This document shows positions 1 through 10,549 of a stretch of 64,000 nt of DNA, one piece after another. The stretch's first letter is position 1, and the number at the start of each line of letters is the position of its first letter. The translations under genes and the position numbers were made by a program. The stretch covers positions 248,001 through 312,000 of the forward strand of contig OX595994.1 of assembly GCA_951394045.1 (NCBI GenBank), read 5' to 3'. The notes beneath the pieces are model-generated. The model was not told the DNA's origin, did not search any database, and saw only the letters and a program-made list of their open reading frames with translations. This stretch comes from Nitzschia sp. DOCU1. Taxonomy: Eukaryota; Bacillariophyta; Bacillariophyceae; Bacillariales; Bacillariaceae.

Positions 1-574
1 GGCAGAAGCACATGGTAGCCATGATAAACCAATAGTCATCCGTAAGTTCTTCATAAGACTCCCACAAGGCAACTTGTGTATCCAACTCATACTCCAAAAT
101 GGTGTAGGGCGTCAGTGAGGACACCCAAATTTCAACAAAATCCGTGAAATTGTATTCAATCGCAATGTAAATCGGATATCCATACTTGGCGTCGTATTCA
201 ACGATCGGTTCGGCCGAGCCCGTAACATTCGCTTCTTCGATCATGTCGAAAAGGTCAGGAATGGTAGGAAAGTCTGATGCATTAGGAGCATTACCGAGGA
301 TTAGGCCTGGAATCTGGCGGGGATACACGTTTGTGACCACATCATCTCGGACATCAACCACAAAGGTCTCCTTCTGCGAGGTGGTGTCGTTGCTGTTTTC
401 CAAGTATTCAAAGGTGTAATCAGACGCGTTGTGCTTCGTAGCATTCGCCCATAACTCTCGAGCTGTTTCCAAATTCGTCGGAGCTTCTTGCGCGGATGCT
501 TTGTTGCTTGGCGAGCGGCAAGAGCTGGCGAAGAGCAAGCATATCCACAGAAATCTACCGATGTCAATCGTCAT
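1..574 (-). CDS. Secreted DUF6174-like protein, partial (C-terminus off window)
   Basis: Translating the minus strand from the ATG at 574 gives an uninterrupted frame of 191 codons that runs off the left edge, so the C-terminus is missing. The first ~28 residues are a hydrophobic signal peptide ending near Ala-Ser-Ala-Gln. The mature part has a short 'ARELWANATKHNASDYTFEY' stretch, then 'TFVVDVRDDVVTNVY' and 'YPIYIAIEYNFTDFVEI'. This is the pattern of DUF6174-like proteins: a Y-x-F/Y-x-Y strand, then V-x-V-x-x-x-x-V, then a later 'G(Y/F)P' segment. There are several N-glycosylation sequons (NAT, NAS, NDT, NVT, NFT). Function is unknown; it is probably secreted. The family call rests on memory of the pattern only. 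Confidence 0.6.
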   Translation of the reverse strand, partial: MTIDIGRFLWICLLFASSCRSPSNKASAQEAPTNLETARELWANATKHNASDYTFEYLENSNDTTSQKETFVVDVRDDVVTNVYPRQIPGLILGNAPNASDFPTIPDLFDMIEEANVTGSAEPIVEYDAKYGYPIYIAIEYNFTDFVEIWVSSLTPYTILEYELDTQVALWESYEELTDDYWFIMATMCFC

Positions 575-1387
575 TGTCCTTCCTTTCCACTTTGTGCTTG
601 TTTTCAGACGAAATTAACGATTCTGGCAGGGATCTCGTTTCTTGTTGTGAAAGAAAACAAGAAGCCTGGTGGTAAATCCCCATCCTGTTGGATCGTGCTT
701 CAAAAATAGTGGGGGGAAATCATGTGTATCGATGCGTCTCCTCCCCATAGTACAGCGAACGGATTGCGGGATCGGCGACCACGGCCAAAACCGGCCATGA
801 AATTGTCCGTGCTATTAGTAAATAGGTGCATGCATGCTTTGTTGGCATGAAGTCTGGAACTGCACATCTTCGGGGTTCGGGAGTAGTTTCGGCGAATCTT
901 AATGCCAGAAGCGATTGTGGTTTAGCCCGTAGAGGAAATAACCGAATGACCCGCCGAAGGAAAATAAAATGAGACGTGGGGCAAGATGTCTCTCGGCAAC
1001 TACTAAAGATTTGAGTTTTCCGGAGGAAAAGGTTTTGCCGAAACCTGCGTAATGGCATCACAATCATCAATGGATGGTCCAAAACGCCTCCATGACATCT
1101 ACAAACTTCCGCACAAACTCAGTCATTCGAGAGAGGGATTGCCCGTTTCCTTACAAACGCAAAAGACTTTGCTTCGAGTTGTAATGAATAACTATCACTA
1201 ATATGGTCATTCTCGGGGTTACTTTCGAGTTGAGATTCAACAATATGACCACCGCATTTAGCCTCCGAACCCCCATGAACCCCACGAAACTAAAATAACT
1301 CATTCTACCGGTCTCACAATTTCGAATCTCAGCCATCAACAAAGCACTTACTTCAATAACCAAAACAATTGATCAATACCTACAACA
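575..1387. other. Intergenic region, promoter side of secreted-protein gene copy A
   Basis: No convincing gene is present. The short frames here lack coding character. The right half is the upstream region of copy A. It contains a 14-bp block shared with copy B (1208-1221), and from 1310 it is nearly identical to the copy B leader up to the ATG. Confidence 0.6.
1208..1221 (+). promoter_or_regulatory. Conserved upstream block of copy A (CATTCTCGGGGTTA)
   Basis: An identical 14-mer lies at 36204-36217 upstream of copy B, 180 bp (copy A) and 160 bp (copy B) before the respective ATG. An 8-mer ACTAATAT precedes it in both copies (1197-1204 and 36188-36195), with different spacing. The sequence around and between these blocks has diverged, while the blocks have not, which suggests a retained promoter element. 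The regulator is unknown. Confidence 0.45.
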
Positions 1388-2578
1388 ATGAAGTACACTG
1401 CTTTCTTTGCTGCCTCTACCTTGGCTGCCGTTTCGGCTCAAGCCAACAACGGTCAACGCAACTTGGCAACACTCGCCGAGAAATGGAACCTTACCCAGCC
1501 CGAGTTTGCCTACGACTCGAACACTTTCAGCCTTACTTTCCCTGTCACTGATTTCATCAACACGGGAATGGTAAAATACACCTTGTGGACTGCCCCCGAC
1601 TGTCAGGAGGGTGGTGTTTCGCTTGACGGTAGCGACGTTTGGCAATCTGTGGCACTTGCCGAGAGTGCGACCCTCCAAGCTGCCAACACTTTTGGCGCCG
1701 GCGGTACTCAACTGGACAGCGGGGCCTTCAATGGGCGCACCGCAACTGTCAATGCTGCCTTTGACCCCCAAACTGTCTCTTCCAATACGGATATCTACAG
1801 TGAACAAGTGATTGACAACCAAGTGACTGCCGAAATTCGTTTCTGCATTCGTGTCTCCTTGTGGACCACCTCTGCGACGGTTACTACGCCAGTCGAAGTC
1901 AACTTTCTCGAGACTCTTGTGACACTCACTGTTGACTTGACGGATGGATTCCAGATTGGTGCCATTGACGTGGAAGCCAAGGACCGTCTCGTCCGTACTG
2001 CCAACCAAGCCTACGAAGTTCGTGGATACGAGTGCACTGCCGACAGTACCGATGCTATCTCTCAGGCAGAGAAGGACCGACCCCGAAACCAAGGTGAAAT
2101 CATCCACATTTGCGTGACTCCCGAAGACGAAGCCCAAACGGATGGTATCTTTATGCGATCCGTCGATGACTTTACCTTTACCAAGGGAACCACCATCAAC
2201 CAACTTGCCATCCAAGGAAACCGTGAAGCCGGAAACTTGTTGACCAGTTATTCTTATACTGACTGCGAAGGAAGTTTGGTCTGCCGATTCTCCACCATCT
2301 TGTTTGCTCAGTTCTATGCCAATCCAGGTGCAGTCACTGGACAGGGCGTTGCTTCGATGCAATTTGGAGACAACAAAACGGGTGAGACTCGTCGTCAACT
2401 CCGTGCTGGTGATGAGGGCCGTGCCTTGCAAACCGACGGAGCCGGTGCTGCCGAGTTTGACTTGACGTTTGAAGTCAACCAAGCTGCGGCTCGAACTGGA
2501 TCGTCTGGTGCGGGTTCCACCTCCATGGGTGCTGCCATGTCCCTGGCCGGCATTGCCGCGTTTGCTGCCATGCTGTAG
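1388..2578 (+). CDS. Secreted, possibly GPI-anchored protein of unknown function, copy A
   Basis: An intronless 396-residue protein. Residues 1-18 form a clear signal peptide (hydrophobic, ending AVSAQA). The C-terminus is a small-residue linker (GSSGAGSTSMGA) followed by a short hydrophobic tail (AAMSLAGIAAFAAML) that ends the protein, which is the layout of a GPI-attachment signal or a C-terminal anchor. The middle is rich in Thr/Val strands with four to six spaced cysteines, so it is probably a beta-rich extracellular domain. I do not recognise the family. A near-identical gene (copy B) lies at 36364-37554; only residues 86, 89, 91, 94 and 392 differ. A long open frame on the opposite strand is a codon-usage shadow. 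Likely a cell-surface or extracellular-matrix protein. Confidence 0.85.
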   Translation: MKYTAFFAASTLAAVSAQANNGQRNLATLAEKWNLTQPEFAYDSNTFSLTFPVTDFINTGMVKYTLWTAPDCQEGGVSLDGSDVWQSVALAESATLQAANTFGAGGTQLDSGAFNGRTATVNAAFDPQTVSSNTDIYSEQVIDNQVTAEIRFCIRVSLWTTSATVTTPVEVNFLETLVTLTVDLTDGFQIGAIDVEAKDRLVRTANQAYEVRGYECTADSTDAISQAEKDRPRNQGEIIHICVTPEDEAQTDGIFMRSVDDFTFTKGTTINQLAIQGNREAGNLLTSYSYTDCEGSLVCRFSTILFAQFYANPGAVTGQGVASMQFGDNKTGETRRQLRAGDEGRALQTDGAGAAEFDLTFEVNQAAARTGSSGAGSTSMGAAMSLAGIAAFAAML

Positions 2579-3403
2579 ATTGTCGCTGGTCGCCAGCGAA
2601 TAGAAGGGGCCCACGAAGAATGTGTACAGAAATAGTAGAATATCAAATAGAGAAACCCATTTGAAAGCATCTGTTGAATCTTTGTAGAGTTTTCGGAATT
2701 ACCAATTCCGACCCAGTCGTTTCCGTCATTTGAATCTGGTGGTAGACGAATTCGAAGATCGTCGATGATTAAAGCGGCCGTAGAGCGGGGACCTGGAGAG
2801 GTCGCACTCACGATCGCTATTGTGTTTGTATGTATGAAATAAATATGACTTACGAACGATATACAAAGCTAATGTGACCGGCCTTTCTTGATTGTAGCAT
2901 TCTACCTTATTATCATCTCTAGCAAATGAAACTAGACTAGAAATAGGCTTTGGCTAGCTATTGACGTACTCCACTGACTGTCTCGCCTCTGAATGATCAG
3001 TGACCAACAAGATAGCACACTTATATTGTCGACTAAAGGAAATTCAATCCCTAGAGTGACTGCCTCTGCTATTGAATGATTCCCGGACAATAAGTTCATC
3101 AAAAGTGGGGTTCCCAGAAAAGTATCTTTATGGCTACCATACATATGATGCCGGATGATCCACAACAGTCGACCGCTTATAAATATTGCTCGGAGCAGTC
3201 CTTAAACATACATACTGAGATAATTAAAGTACTCTGGTACCTTCATTACAACGTGTTCGCACGTCGTTGACGTCAGTGACACGACGGCGGATCTTCTTCG
3301 ACGAGATGAGATGTATCGGATCCCACCATGAAATGATTGTTTTGATGCACAATTCACGGTCTCCGCTGTCCTACCTGTTATAATTTCACCAACGTTCGCA
3401 ACG
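2579..3403. other. Intergenic region
   Basis: AT-richer sequence between copy A and the lumenal-protein gene. I see no gene, tRNA or repeat in it. Similarity between the two secreted-protein copies stops at their stop codons, so the 3' flank is not shared with copy B. Confidence 0.5.
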
Positions 3404-4282
3404 ATGGTCCGTTTCCTCGTGCCTATTGTCGCTGCCCTGGTGGTGGCCCCCCTGTCGACTAGCGCTTTTCAACCAATATCTGCCAGTTCTCGCGGCAAGA
3501 CCGAGCTTCACGCTGGCGGTGCGTTTGACAACGTGGCGTCACGCCGAGATTGGCTAGTAACAAATGCTGCGGTCGCAGCTGGATTGGCTTCGGCTGGTGT
3601 TGTCTCTCCCCCTCAACCTGCTGAAGCAGTGGGACCGGTCAAGATTAATCTATTGAATCCCACTTATACCGCCAGGCCGTGCCCCAAAGATAAGCCGATT
3701 CCTGGAGAAAAGGCCATGAAGGGCATGAAGGGACTATGCGTAACTGTCAGTGTTGACCTGGAAGAATCACCTAGTAAACCACTTGAGCTTGTGGGCGTTT
3801 ACGGATTCGTCACTGACAGGGCAACAGGAGAATCGGTGCTTGCCAACAACCCAGACCTGTCGACGGATGCAGGTGAGTATTGGACAACCGCTCGACAGAT
3901 TGATTGATCCTTTAGTCTGCTCCCAAATACCAGGCATGCTAACACAAGATCGTGTTCTTGCTCGTCGACAATTTTATTTACGTCCTTAGGTCAATTCGCT
4001 ATGGTTGATGCTGTTAATCCTACAGATAAGAAGATTCAATTTGAGTTCATTGCTGCCGTCCCTCAGGAGATGGATGCGTCCCAATATGACACCGGAATCG
4101 CCCCTCTAGATTTTCAGAGTCTTCGAGTTATCAGCTTTCCGGGTGGTCAACAATATGGTGCTATTAACCCCTGTGAAATGAACGAATTTAGCGACGAATG
4201 CGAGGTTTGGGAGGCGGAGAACGGCCCCTACAAAAAAGGGGAATTCATGGTTAAGAGCAATCCACGAACTAAGGGCTATTAA
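3404..4282 (+). CDS. Plastid-targeted thylakoid-lumen protein of unknown function
   Basis: Two exons, 3404-3872 and 3990-4282, flank a 117-nt intron (GTGAGT...TTAG) and give 253 residues. The N-terminus has a signal peptide ending 'STSAFQP', the Phe-containing cleavage site typical of diatom plastid presequences. A twin-arginine segment (SRRDWL), a hydrophobic stretch and an Ala-x-Ala site (AEA) follow, which together form a Tat-type thylakoid-lumen signal at about residues 45-76. The mature domain contains 'YTARPCPKDKPIPGEKAMKG' and resembles small thylakoid-lumen proteins of plants and algae without a known catalytic role. The C-terminus has two Cys in an acidic segment (CEMNEFSDECEVW) and ends KSNPRTKGY. 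Directly after the stop an in-frame copy of this tail is present as a relic. Lumen targeting is inference from the presequence. Confidence 0.8.
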
Positions 4283-4402
4283 TCCCTGCTAGATGAAATC
4301 CAGTTTGGTGACGAATGCGAGCCATGGGCGGCAAACAATTGCCCTTGCAAAAAGAGGGAGTCCATCGTCAAGAACGACCCACGACGAACCCAGGGCAGAT
4401 AA
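4283..4402 (+). pseudogene. In-frame relic of a duplicated C-terminal module of the lumenal protein
   Basis: Immediately after the TAA at 4280-4282 the same frame stays open for 39 codons and ends in TAA at 4400-4402. Its translation repeats the end of the gene: DECEPWAANNCPCKK against DECEVWEAENGPYKK, followed by VKNDPR against VKSNPR. It therefore looks like a tandem duplication of the last coding segment cut off by the upstream stop. Alternatively, the protein once carried two such modules, or rare stop readthrough adds the second. Confidence 0.65.
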
Positions 4403-4820
4403 GTTGCGTCATAGATAGCCTAGTAGAGAAGAATCGTGATTTGGCAGCGGGCAGCGCACATTACACTCGGCGCACTTTCATAAATCTAGACGATTCAGGT
4501 TTGCCCCTATTACTTGCCGACTCGACAAAAACATGGCGCAGGGATCATTCCAGTTTAAGCTCACGTACAGCATGCTTCTCGTCGGGTAACCCACTACAAT
4601 ACACGAGGTATACGATGCAGCCAAACACAACATCTAGTCGCGTATAGCTCTGACTAAAGGTTAAAATTGAGTAGTTTGTTTTAAAATAAGAAGTGTTGTG
4701 ACTACGATAGCATGTCTGTCTATCAAAGTATGTTTCCTTCTTCTTAGTCACTGCACAATATTCAACAACAGTTCCAGAGTTTACATGGCGCAAAGTGCAT
4801 CTTCCGATCGATAGTAGACC
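4403..4820. other. Intergenic region between convergent genes
   Basis: Lies between the 3' end of the lumenal-protein locus (+) and the 3' end of 6-phosphogluconate dehydrogenase (-). No gene or RNA is recognisable. Confidence 0.5.
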
Positions 4821-6498
4821 TTACAATTCTCCAGCAGTACGTCCAGTAAGATCTCCAATATCCTTGTGGGTATCATCCCACAAGGTGTGGAAAGTGCCTT
4901 CCATGTCAATACGTTGGAAGGTATGTCCGCCGAAAAAGTCCCGTTGAGCTTGGACCAAGTTGGCGGGAAGTCTTGCACGACGGTATTGATCGTAGTATCC
5001 TAGCGATGCGGACATGGCAGGCAGAGCGATGCCGTTGGCAATACCCAAGGACACAATACGACGCCATGCCATTTGTCCCTTGTTGAGTTGCTCCGCGAAA
5101 TCCGGATCCACCATCAAGTTGGCCAAGTTCGAGTCACGTGCCAGGGCATCTTGGATACCCTTGAGAAGTTTGGCTCGAATGATGCAGCCACCACGCCACA
5201 TGCGAGCACACAAGGACAAGTCCACATTCCAGTCGTTCTTATCGGACGCAGCCTTGATGATCCCCAAACCTTGAGCGTAGGACACGACCTTGGAGCAGTA
5301 GAGGGCATGCTCCAAGTCCTTGATAATTTGTCCCCTATCAACGACTGGGGTGTCAGTGGGTCCTTCCAAGATCTTTTCGGCAGCTTCTCGCTCTTCCTTG
5401 CGTCCCGAAATATAACGAGTGTCCAAGGCCGCCGCAATCGTCGGAGCCGCAACGGATTGTTCGGCTGCTTCTTGTACGGTCCAGCGGCCCGTTCCTTTCA
5501 TCCCAGTCTTATCGAGAACGTAGTCGACCACGTATCCGTCCTTTCCTTGATCATCCTTTTTCTTGAGAATCTTTGCGGTGATTTCGATCAGGTAGGATTG
5601 CGACTCTCCCTTGTTCCATTCCTCGAACAAATTGCCCATTTCTTCATTGCCCATGTGGCAAACATTCTATATGTGGTGACAGGCGAGGCAATGGCATGCC
5701 CAGCACACGGCGCGTGTCAGTACGAGTGTGTGACGGAACAATAGCCCCACGCAACGATACCCCACGACCCCATTTTTAGGGTAGAACTGGTCACTCTTAC
5801 CTTTAGAATATCATAGACTTCGCTAATCAACTGCATATCACCATATTCAATACCGTTGTGGACCATCTGGTAGCGTCGCAAGAAACAACGTCAGAAATCA
5901 GAACATAGCCATGAAATATATAATTAATGCCGACGCTGCTACTCACCTTGACATAGTTTCCAGCTCCGATAGGTCCACAGTATCCAGTGCACGCCTCATC
6001 ACCGACCTGAGCGGCGCATTTGGTGAGAATGGGTTCAATCAAGTCATAGGCTTCCTTGGGCCCTCCCGGCATGAGAGAAGGCCCGTTGCGAGCGCCTTCT
6101 TCTCCTCCCGAGATTCCCATGCCAATAAACATAATGTTCTTGGTTGCTAATTCCTCCGCCCGACGAACCGTATTAGGGAACCACTCATTGCCCCCATCAA
6201 TAATGACATCGCCCGGCTCCAAATACTTTGACAACAACTCAATCGTATCATCGACGGGTTTGCCGGCTTGGACGAGAATGACAATCTTTCGCGGCTTGGA
6301 CAACTTGGCGCAAAAGTCTTCCACGGAGTCCGATCCTACCAGTGGCAAGTTGCCTTCTTGTTTGGCCCGCTCCACGGTCGTCCCGATCTTACTGGTCGAG
6401 CGGTTGCAGACGGCGACTTTGAAACCGTGCTCGGCCATGTTCAAGGCAAAGTTCTGGCCCATGACGGCCAGTCCGTACAATCCAATATCACAAGACAT
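4821..6498 (-). CDS. gnd: 6-phosphogluconate dehydrogenase, decarboxylating
   Basis: Catalyses NADP-dependent oxidative decarboxylation of 6-phosphogluconate to ribulose 5-phosphate in the oxidative pentose phosphate pathway. Three exons on the minus strand: 6498-5947, 5866-5801 and 5666-4821, with introns of 80 and 134 nt that both have GTGAGT/GTAAGA donors and AG acceptors. They give 487 residues, the normal length for the family. Visible motifs are the Rossmann GLAVMGQNFALNM, the NADP-binding 'NRS' loop, 'GMGISGGEEGARNGPSLMPG' (substrate loop), the catalytic-helix segment 'KMVHNGIEYGDMQLI', 'LIEIT' and the C-terminal 'GGHTFQRID'. The short 66-nt middle exon carries the catalytic Lys-x-x-His-Asn region. 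An in-frame ATG at 6513 could add five residues. No plastid presequence or peroxisomal tail is visible, so a cytosolic location is likely. Confidence 0.95.
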
Positions 6499-7298
6499 TA
6501 TTTCTGTAGGCATACAAAACAGTACAGTGAGCAGTAGGACAATGACGACAAACAATGTGCTAGAAGTTAGCGAAGCCAGCCGCCTGCCGATCGGATCAGA
6601 GAAGAACCCTCACGACCCGCCGAGATTCGCTGCCCTCGCTGTCATGTGCAAAACGCTCTCAAGATCTTACCGAGATATAATCAATACTAATAAGAAGAAG
6701 AATTCAAACTAGCAATGTTGCTACAGCTATTAAACGCAATGGAATAATGAGTCAAGGACTGATATGCTGTTGCTGTCAAAAAGGGTTCGTCGGAATACGG
6801 CAGAGGCCTTTTTGCGACGGACGGATGGAACAGACACGAGAGCGAAGATCCTTTTGATGGATTCTCCTTCTCCGCGTGCCGCTGCGTTCGACCGTCGGAT
6901 AGAAAAATAAGAACCCTCTTGATCAGTCCGTACGTCATCCGGTAGGACGGGCAAGCAGGCGGCAATCACGCCTGCCATCTCCATCCCCCATTTTACCAGA
7001 AGAGGGGGCGAACCCCTTTTCTTGTTTTGCCTTCGTCGTCGTCGCCATCCATCCATCCCATAGTTCCTATTTTTATTGCTACTTCGCCGAGGTTAACTAC
7101 TACGCTTCCCCCACCAGCTCTAGTAACTCGTTGTTGATAATAGCAGCACCATATCTAATGGGATTCATACATGATGTTGTGGGGTATTTAGTTCAACAGG
7201 AACACTCCTATGGGGTCGGGGGTGAAATGAAAGTTGGCAGTGTACTGCAATACATTAGAGGCATGTGGTGGCTCGTTTTTGTCACAATGATTTCTTCT
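6499..7298. other. Intergenic region upstream of gnd
   Basis: Contains the gnd promoter and the 3' flank of the zinc-ribbon gene. Overlapping arginine-rich frames occur on the minus strand around 6700-7050, but they have no start context, domain or consistent frame, so I do not call a gene. Confidence 0.5.
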
Positions 7299-8363
7299 CT
7301 ACGACGCCGCAACATTCAGCGCACAACGGCCAGCCGTTTCTGCCAATAGGACAATCTGGACCATTTCTGCACGGATACCCAGTCCCACGATATAAGCTGC
7401 CTCGTTGTCGCCGTTGTCATTGTTGTTGCCAGAGACTTCCACCTTTTCTTCTTCTGACACTTCCTTGATGCTGTCTATGGGCGAAAACGTACAGCATTCG
7501 GAACAAACGGCCCAATCTGCCTCCTCCACGCAGGTCAAGTCCTCATTGCATCCAAAGCAAGTGAAATTAATAGTTTTGCCCCGTAGAATCGCGAGTTGGG
7601 TATCTTCCGAGCCACGAAACGGAAGGGAGACTCCGGGGGAGATCTCAATGGTTTGCTCAATACCACCCAACGAAATTCTCTCGTGTAATTCCTCCTCGTC
7701 GGCAAATTCCGGAACGCCTCCAAGGTCGCTCGAGTCCGAGACACGCGCCGTTTCCTCCCCCGTTTCCAGAGGAGCCTCGAGACCTAGCATTTCGGCAGCT
7801 TCGCGGCACAAGAAATGAAGAGTGGCTTCGTCCAGGTGAAGCGAGTCACCACCATCAAAAACAGACGAGCGGCCTTCCTCCTGGTGTACGCCCAACCCCA
7901 GCAAGTTGGCTGTACTAGTGCACAAACGATGAAGACTTTCGGCGTCGATTGGAACGGACTCTTGTCGAGAGGGAGGGGCATTAAGAATTCGTGGTGGCCG
8001 GTTGCGGTATTCACGTTGCCGTGGGCGGTTTGCGGGTTGCTCGGTGGGGAGTTCGGTGCTGCTGTTGCCTGCGCTGTGTTCGGTTGTTGGAGTCAGCAGA
8101 CTGCTGTTGCGAATATCCCTGATATTTCTTTGATCGCGTCGTAGCCTCATATTGTTGGGAACCTCTCCTCGCGGATTTCGTTGGAGAGAAGATTCCAAAG
8201 CAGCGGCAAGTTGACGATGGTCCTCATCTGTGAATGGCACCTTCATCGACAACTGTCCTTGAAACGATTTCATAGCCAAATAATGAATCGATTTCTTCTG
8301 ACTGCTAATCAGAGCTCGCGTAGCAGTGCCGGCAGCTGGCATGTTGCGTCGTGAATTACTCAT
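7299..8363 (-). CDS. Hypothetical protein with a C-terminal zinc-ribbon-like motif
   Basis: An intronless 354-residue protein with ATG at 8363. The N-terminal two thirds are polar, charged and low in complexity (Arg/Asn/Ser/Glu-rich) and probably disordered. Two similar short helices occur near residues 141-155 and 176-190: 'LHRLCTSTANLLGLG' and 'LHFLCREAAEMLGLE', a weak internal repeat. Near residue 275 there is a C-x2-C-x14-C-x2-C arrangement (CFGC ... VCSEC), typical of a zinc ribbon. It is followed by an acidic stretch and a hydrophobic C-terminal segment (AAYIVGLGIRAEMVQIVLLA). I do not recognise the family. A nucleic-acid or protein-binding role is possible. Confidence 0.65.
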   Translation of the reverse strand: MSNSRRNMPAAGTATRALISSQKKSIHYLAMKSFQGQLSMKVPFTDEDHRQLAAALESSLQRNPRGEVPNNMRLRRDQRNIRDIRNSSLLTPTTEHSAGNSSTELPTEQPANRPRQREYRNRPPRILNAPPSRQESVPIDAESLHRLCTSTANLLGLGVHQEEGRSSVFDGGDSLHLDEATLHFLCREAAEMLGLEAPLETGEETARVSDSSDLGGVPEFADEEELHERISLGGIEQTIEISPGVSLPFRGSEDTQLAILRGKTINFTCFGCNEDLTCVEEADWAVCSECCTFSPIDSIKEVSEEEKVEVSGNNNDNGDNEAAYIVGLGIRAEMVQIVLLAETAGRCALNVAAS

Positions 8364-9193
8364 TTCAGGATCTTGCTTTTGGAACAGATTAACGAGACGT
8401 GGTCGCCGATGGGAAGAAAAGATTGATCGGCAGCAAGTGGTTGACCTCGGGCCTTTGATGGCAAAAGCGATAAAGTTTGTGCTGATTTGTGTGCTGCCGA
8501 CATGATCAATATGCTTGCGCCTATCGATAAAATGTGGCCTGAACGCGCAAGCTGAGCAGTCATTTGCACCTCATCTGCTGTGACTTCTGGACACTTTCTA
8601 ATTAACGAATTGCTAGACTAGGTGAGTCTTTTGTGACCCTGCCGGTAGAAGCCGCCTTGGACCCCGTCGACACTGTATGCATGATAGTGCACGACGACCA
8701 ACCCAACACTTTCTTATTTTGCCGCTGCTGTCATTAGATAGTAGAATCAACTGCTAGTGCTATGATAGCTGATCTATTTACCAGTGGCGGTCCTGTAGCT
8801 TCACAGGGGAGGTCCCAAACCTTAATTTAAGCTTTGCTATAGTACTTCCTGTTGGACGACGTAAAAGCAAGAAGAATAAACAAAAACACAATTCTCTAGG
8901 GAGCCACTATTCTTGCGGTACCTTTTCTACTTCGGAAGAAAGAAACTGGAGTAATTGTACCATAAGCCATTGAACATGCTACTAGGTAAAGCTTGGATTT
9001 CAACATGTGGTTTATGGTGGATAAGTTGCTTGTTTCCTAGTAGGAGTAGGTTGTGCATTGTTTGTACCTCGTCGTCGTTTCCGTGCCATTTTGGCTATCT
9101 ACAGGAGCTCAATCCCAATCTTTAAACATGCAGACGTTGTATTGTGTTAGGTAGTAGCGGGTGGGTAACCTTGTCGTGGTAGTCCTGGTGCGA
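8364..9193. other. Intergenic region
   Basis: AT-rich sequence between the 5' end of the zinc-ribbon gene and the 3' end of the SET gene. Nothing recognisable apart from flanking regulatory sequence. Confidence 0.5.
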
Positions 9194-10549
9194 TTATGCA
9201 GCATACGCCGACGCCTCTTGGGCACGTCGAGCTTGCTCTCGGGCCAGCATGCGGTCCAGTCGATCCTTCACCTTGAGGAAGGTATCCCGTACAAATTCGT
9301 TGTGTCGCCAAATCATGATAAGATTATCGTGCCCATCTGGACCTTCCGCTTGCATCTTGGCTGACAATACATCCAATTCACCCAAGGTCTTGTTGACATG
9401 AACCAAGAGCGCGCCAATGGTCTGTTGTAAATATTGAGAATGCATTTTCACCTTGGTTTCTCGATCGGCCGACATATGTGCTCGGTAAAGCTTTGTTTGT
9501 TCTTCTGGGTTTTTCTCCAACAAGGAATACAAGACGACATCCCAAACTTCTTCGGCAATGGCACCATCTTCCACATAAAAGCCCATTCGCTCAAAATCGT
9601 ATCCCATGCGTTTGAGCTCTTTGGTGGGGCGCGCCGACATGATTTTGCAAAAGGTAGCTGTTGCAGATTCATCCAAGAACCCAAAGGTTGACAAGAATCG
9701 TGACGGGTTGGTCGGATTTCCATACGAGATGCACAGCGGCTCACCCTGTTGGACATCTCGAGAAAGAATCGCATTGCAGCTACCGTCGGGGTCGTACTTG
9801 ATAACGACATTCGGATTGGAAGCATGATTAAGCATGTCCGCCATGGGTACAATCTCAACTTCATTTCCAGCCTTGTCGGACCAACATCGGGTGAAAACAA
9901 CGTTGTATGCCCATTTAATGGCGGCCGAGTTCGTTTTGGTCGCTTGGCTAATATAGTCTGTGCCTAGACGTTGCAAAGCTTCCGTAAACGTGCCAAAGTT
10001 GATACGGTCAAGACGAGCCAATGATCCCACGAATGATGGTAGGCATTGCATTTCAAAATCGTCAAAACAGATGGCCGTAGAGAACTTTCGTGGCATTGCG
10101 TCTAGCCAGGGAAAGTAAGGAGACTGCTCACCCAGTTCATATTCCTTCAGGACCTTGAGGAAAAGAAAGAACTGTGGCACGAGGTCCTTGGACTCTTTCT
10201 TCTCTAGGAATTGAACAATGGAATCCAGGCCTGGAAAGTCCTCGTCCCGAGCTCGTCTTGACGAAAGACTTAACATGCCTGGAATGTACAGGAGGCGCGA
10301 CCCTCGAGATGCCGGTGCGGCAGCCATGACACTCCAGTCGCCGTTGCTTTCCGTAAGCTGGAATCCGTTTTCTTGGAGTAGACCATAATGATTTGCCCAT
10401 CCAGCAAAATTCTGGTATTCACGCGGCGTATTTTCATCGACCGACAAGGCCGATAATCGACTGGGAAGGCGGACGGTGGACGCAATTTGAAATGCAGACG
10501 TCCATTGCAAGGACGCTAGAAGAGCAGCAGAAAAGATAAACCGAAGCAT
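9194..10549 (-). CDS. Plastid SET-domain protein lysine methyltransferase, Rubisco LSMT/SETD3-like
   Basis: An intronless 451-residue protein with the ATG at 10549. It starts with a signal peptide that ends 'WTSAFQIAS', the diatom plastid-targeting signature. The SET domain of the LSMT/SETD3 type occupies about residues 60-280. It carries 'VPMADMLNHASNPNV', which holds the Asn-His of the S-adenosylmethionine site, and 'LCISYGNPTNPSRFL', which holds the catalytic Tyr. An all-helical C-terminal region corresponds to the Rubisco LSMT substrate-binding domain. The family methylates lysines on plastid proteins such as Rubisco or aldolase; the actual target cannot be read from sequence. It is transcribed divergently from the GNAT gene 391 bp away, which is also probably plastid-targeted, so a shared promoter region is likely. 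Confidence 0.85.
   Translation of the reverse strand: MLRFIFSAALLASLQWTSAFQIASTVRLPSRLSALSVDENTPREYQNFAGWANHYGLLQENGFQLTESNGDWSVMAAAPASRGSRLLYIPGMLSLSSRRARDEDFPGLDSIVQFLEKKESKDLVPQFFLFLKVLKEYELGEQSPYFPWLDAMPRKFSTAICFDDFEMQCLPSFVGSLARLDRINFGTFTEALQRLGTDYISQATKTNSAAIKWAYNVVFTRCWSDKAGNEVEIVPMADMLNHASNPNVVIKYDPDGSCNAILSRDVQQGEPLCISYGNPTNPSRFLSTFGFLDESATATFCKIMSARPTKELKRMGYDFERMGFYVEDGAIAEEVWDVVLYSLLEKNPEEQTKLYRAHMSADRETKVKMHSQYLQQTIGALLVHVNKTLGELDVLSAKMQAEGPDGHDNLIMIWRHNEFVRDTFLKVKDRLDRMLAREQARRAQEASAYAA

Noticed and set aside
1373..2614. 413-codon open frame on the minus strand opposite copy A (and a 369-codon one opposite copy B)
   Set aside because: It mirrors the codon usage of the plus-strand gene. 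The plus-strand product has a signal peptide and a C-terminal tail, while the minus frame has no domain.
6499..6555. Hydrophobic N-terminal extension of 6-phosphogluconate dehydrogenase
   Set aside because: The extended frame has no ATG before the hydrophobic stretch (it opens at TTG). Family alignment supports the start at 6498 or 6513.
6687..7056. Overlapping Arg-rich frames on the minus strand
   Set aside because: Competing frames, no clear ATG context or domain, and low-complexity composition.
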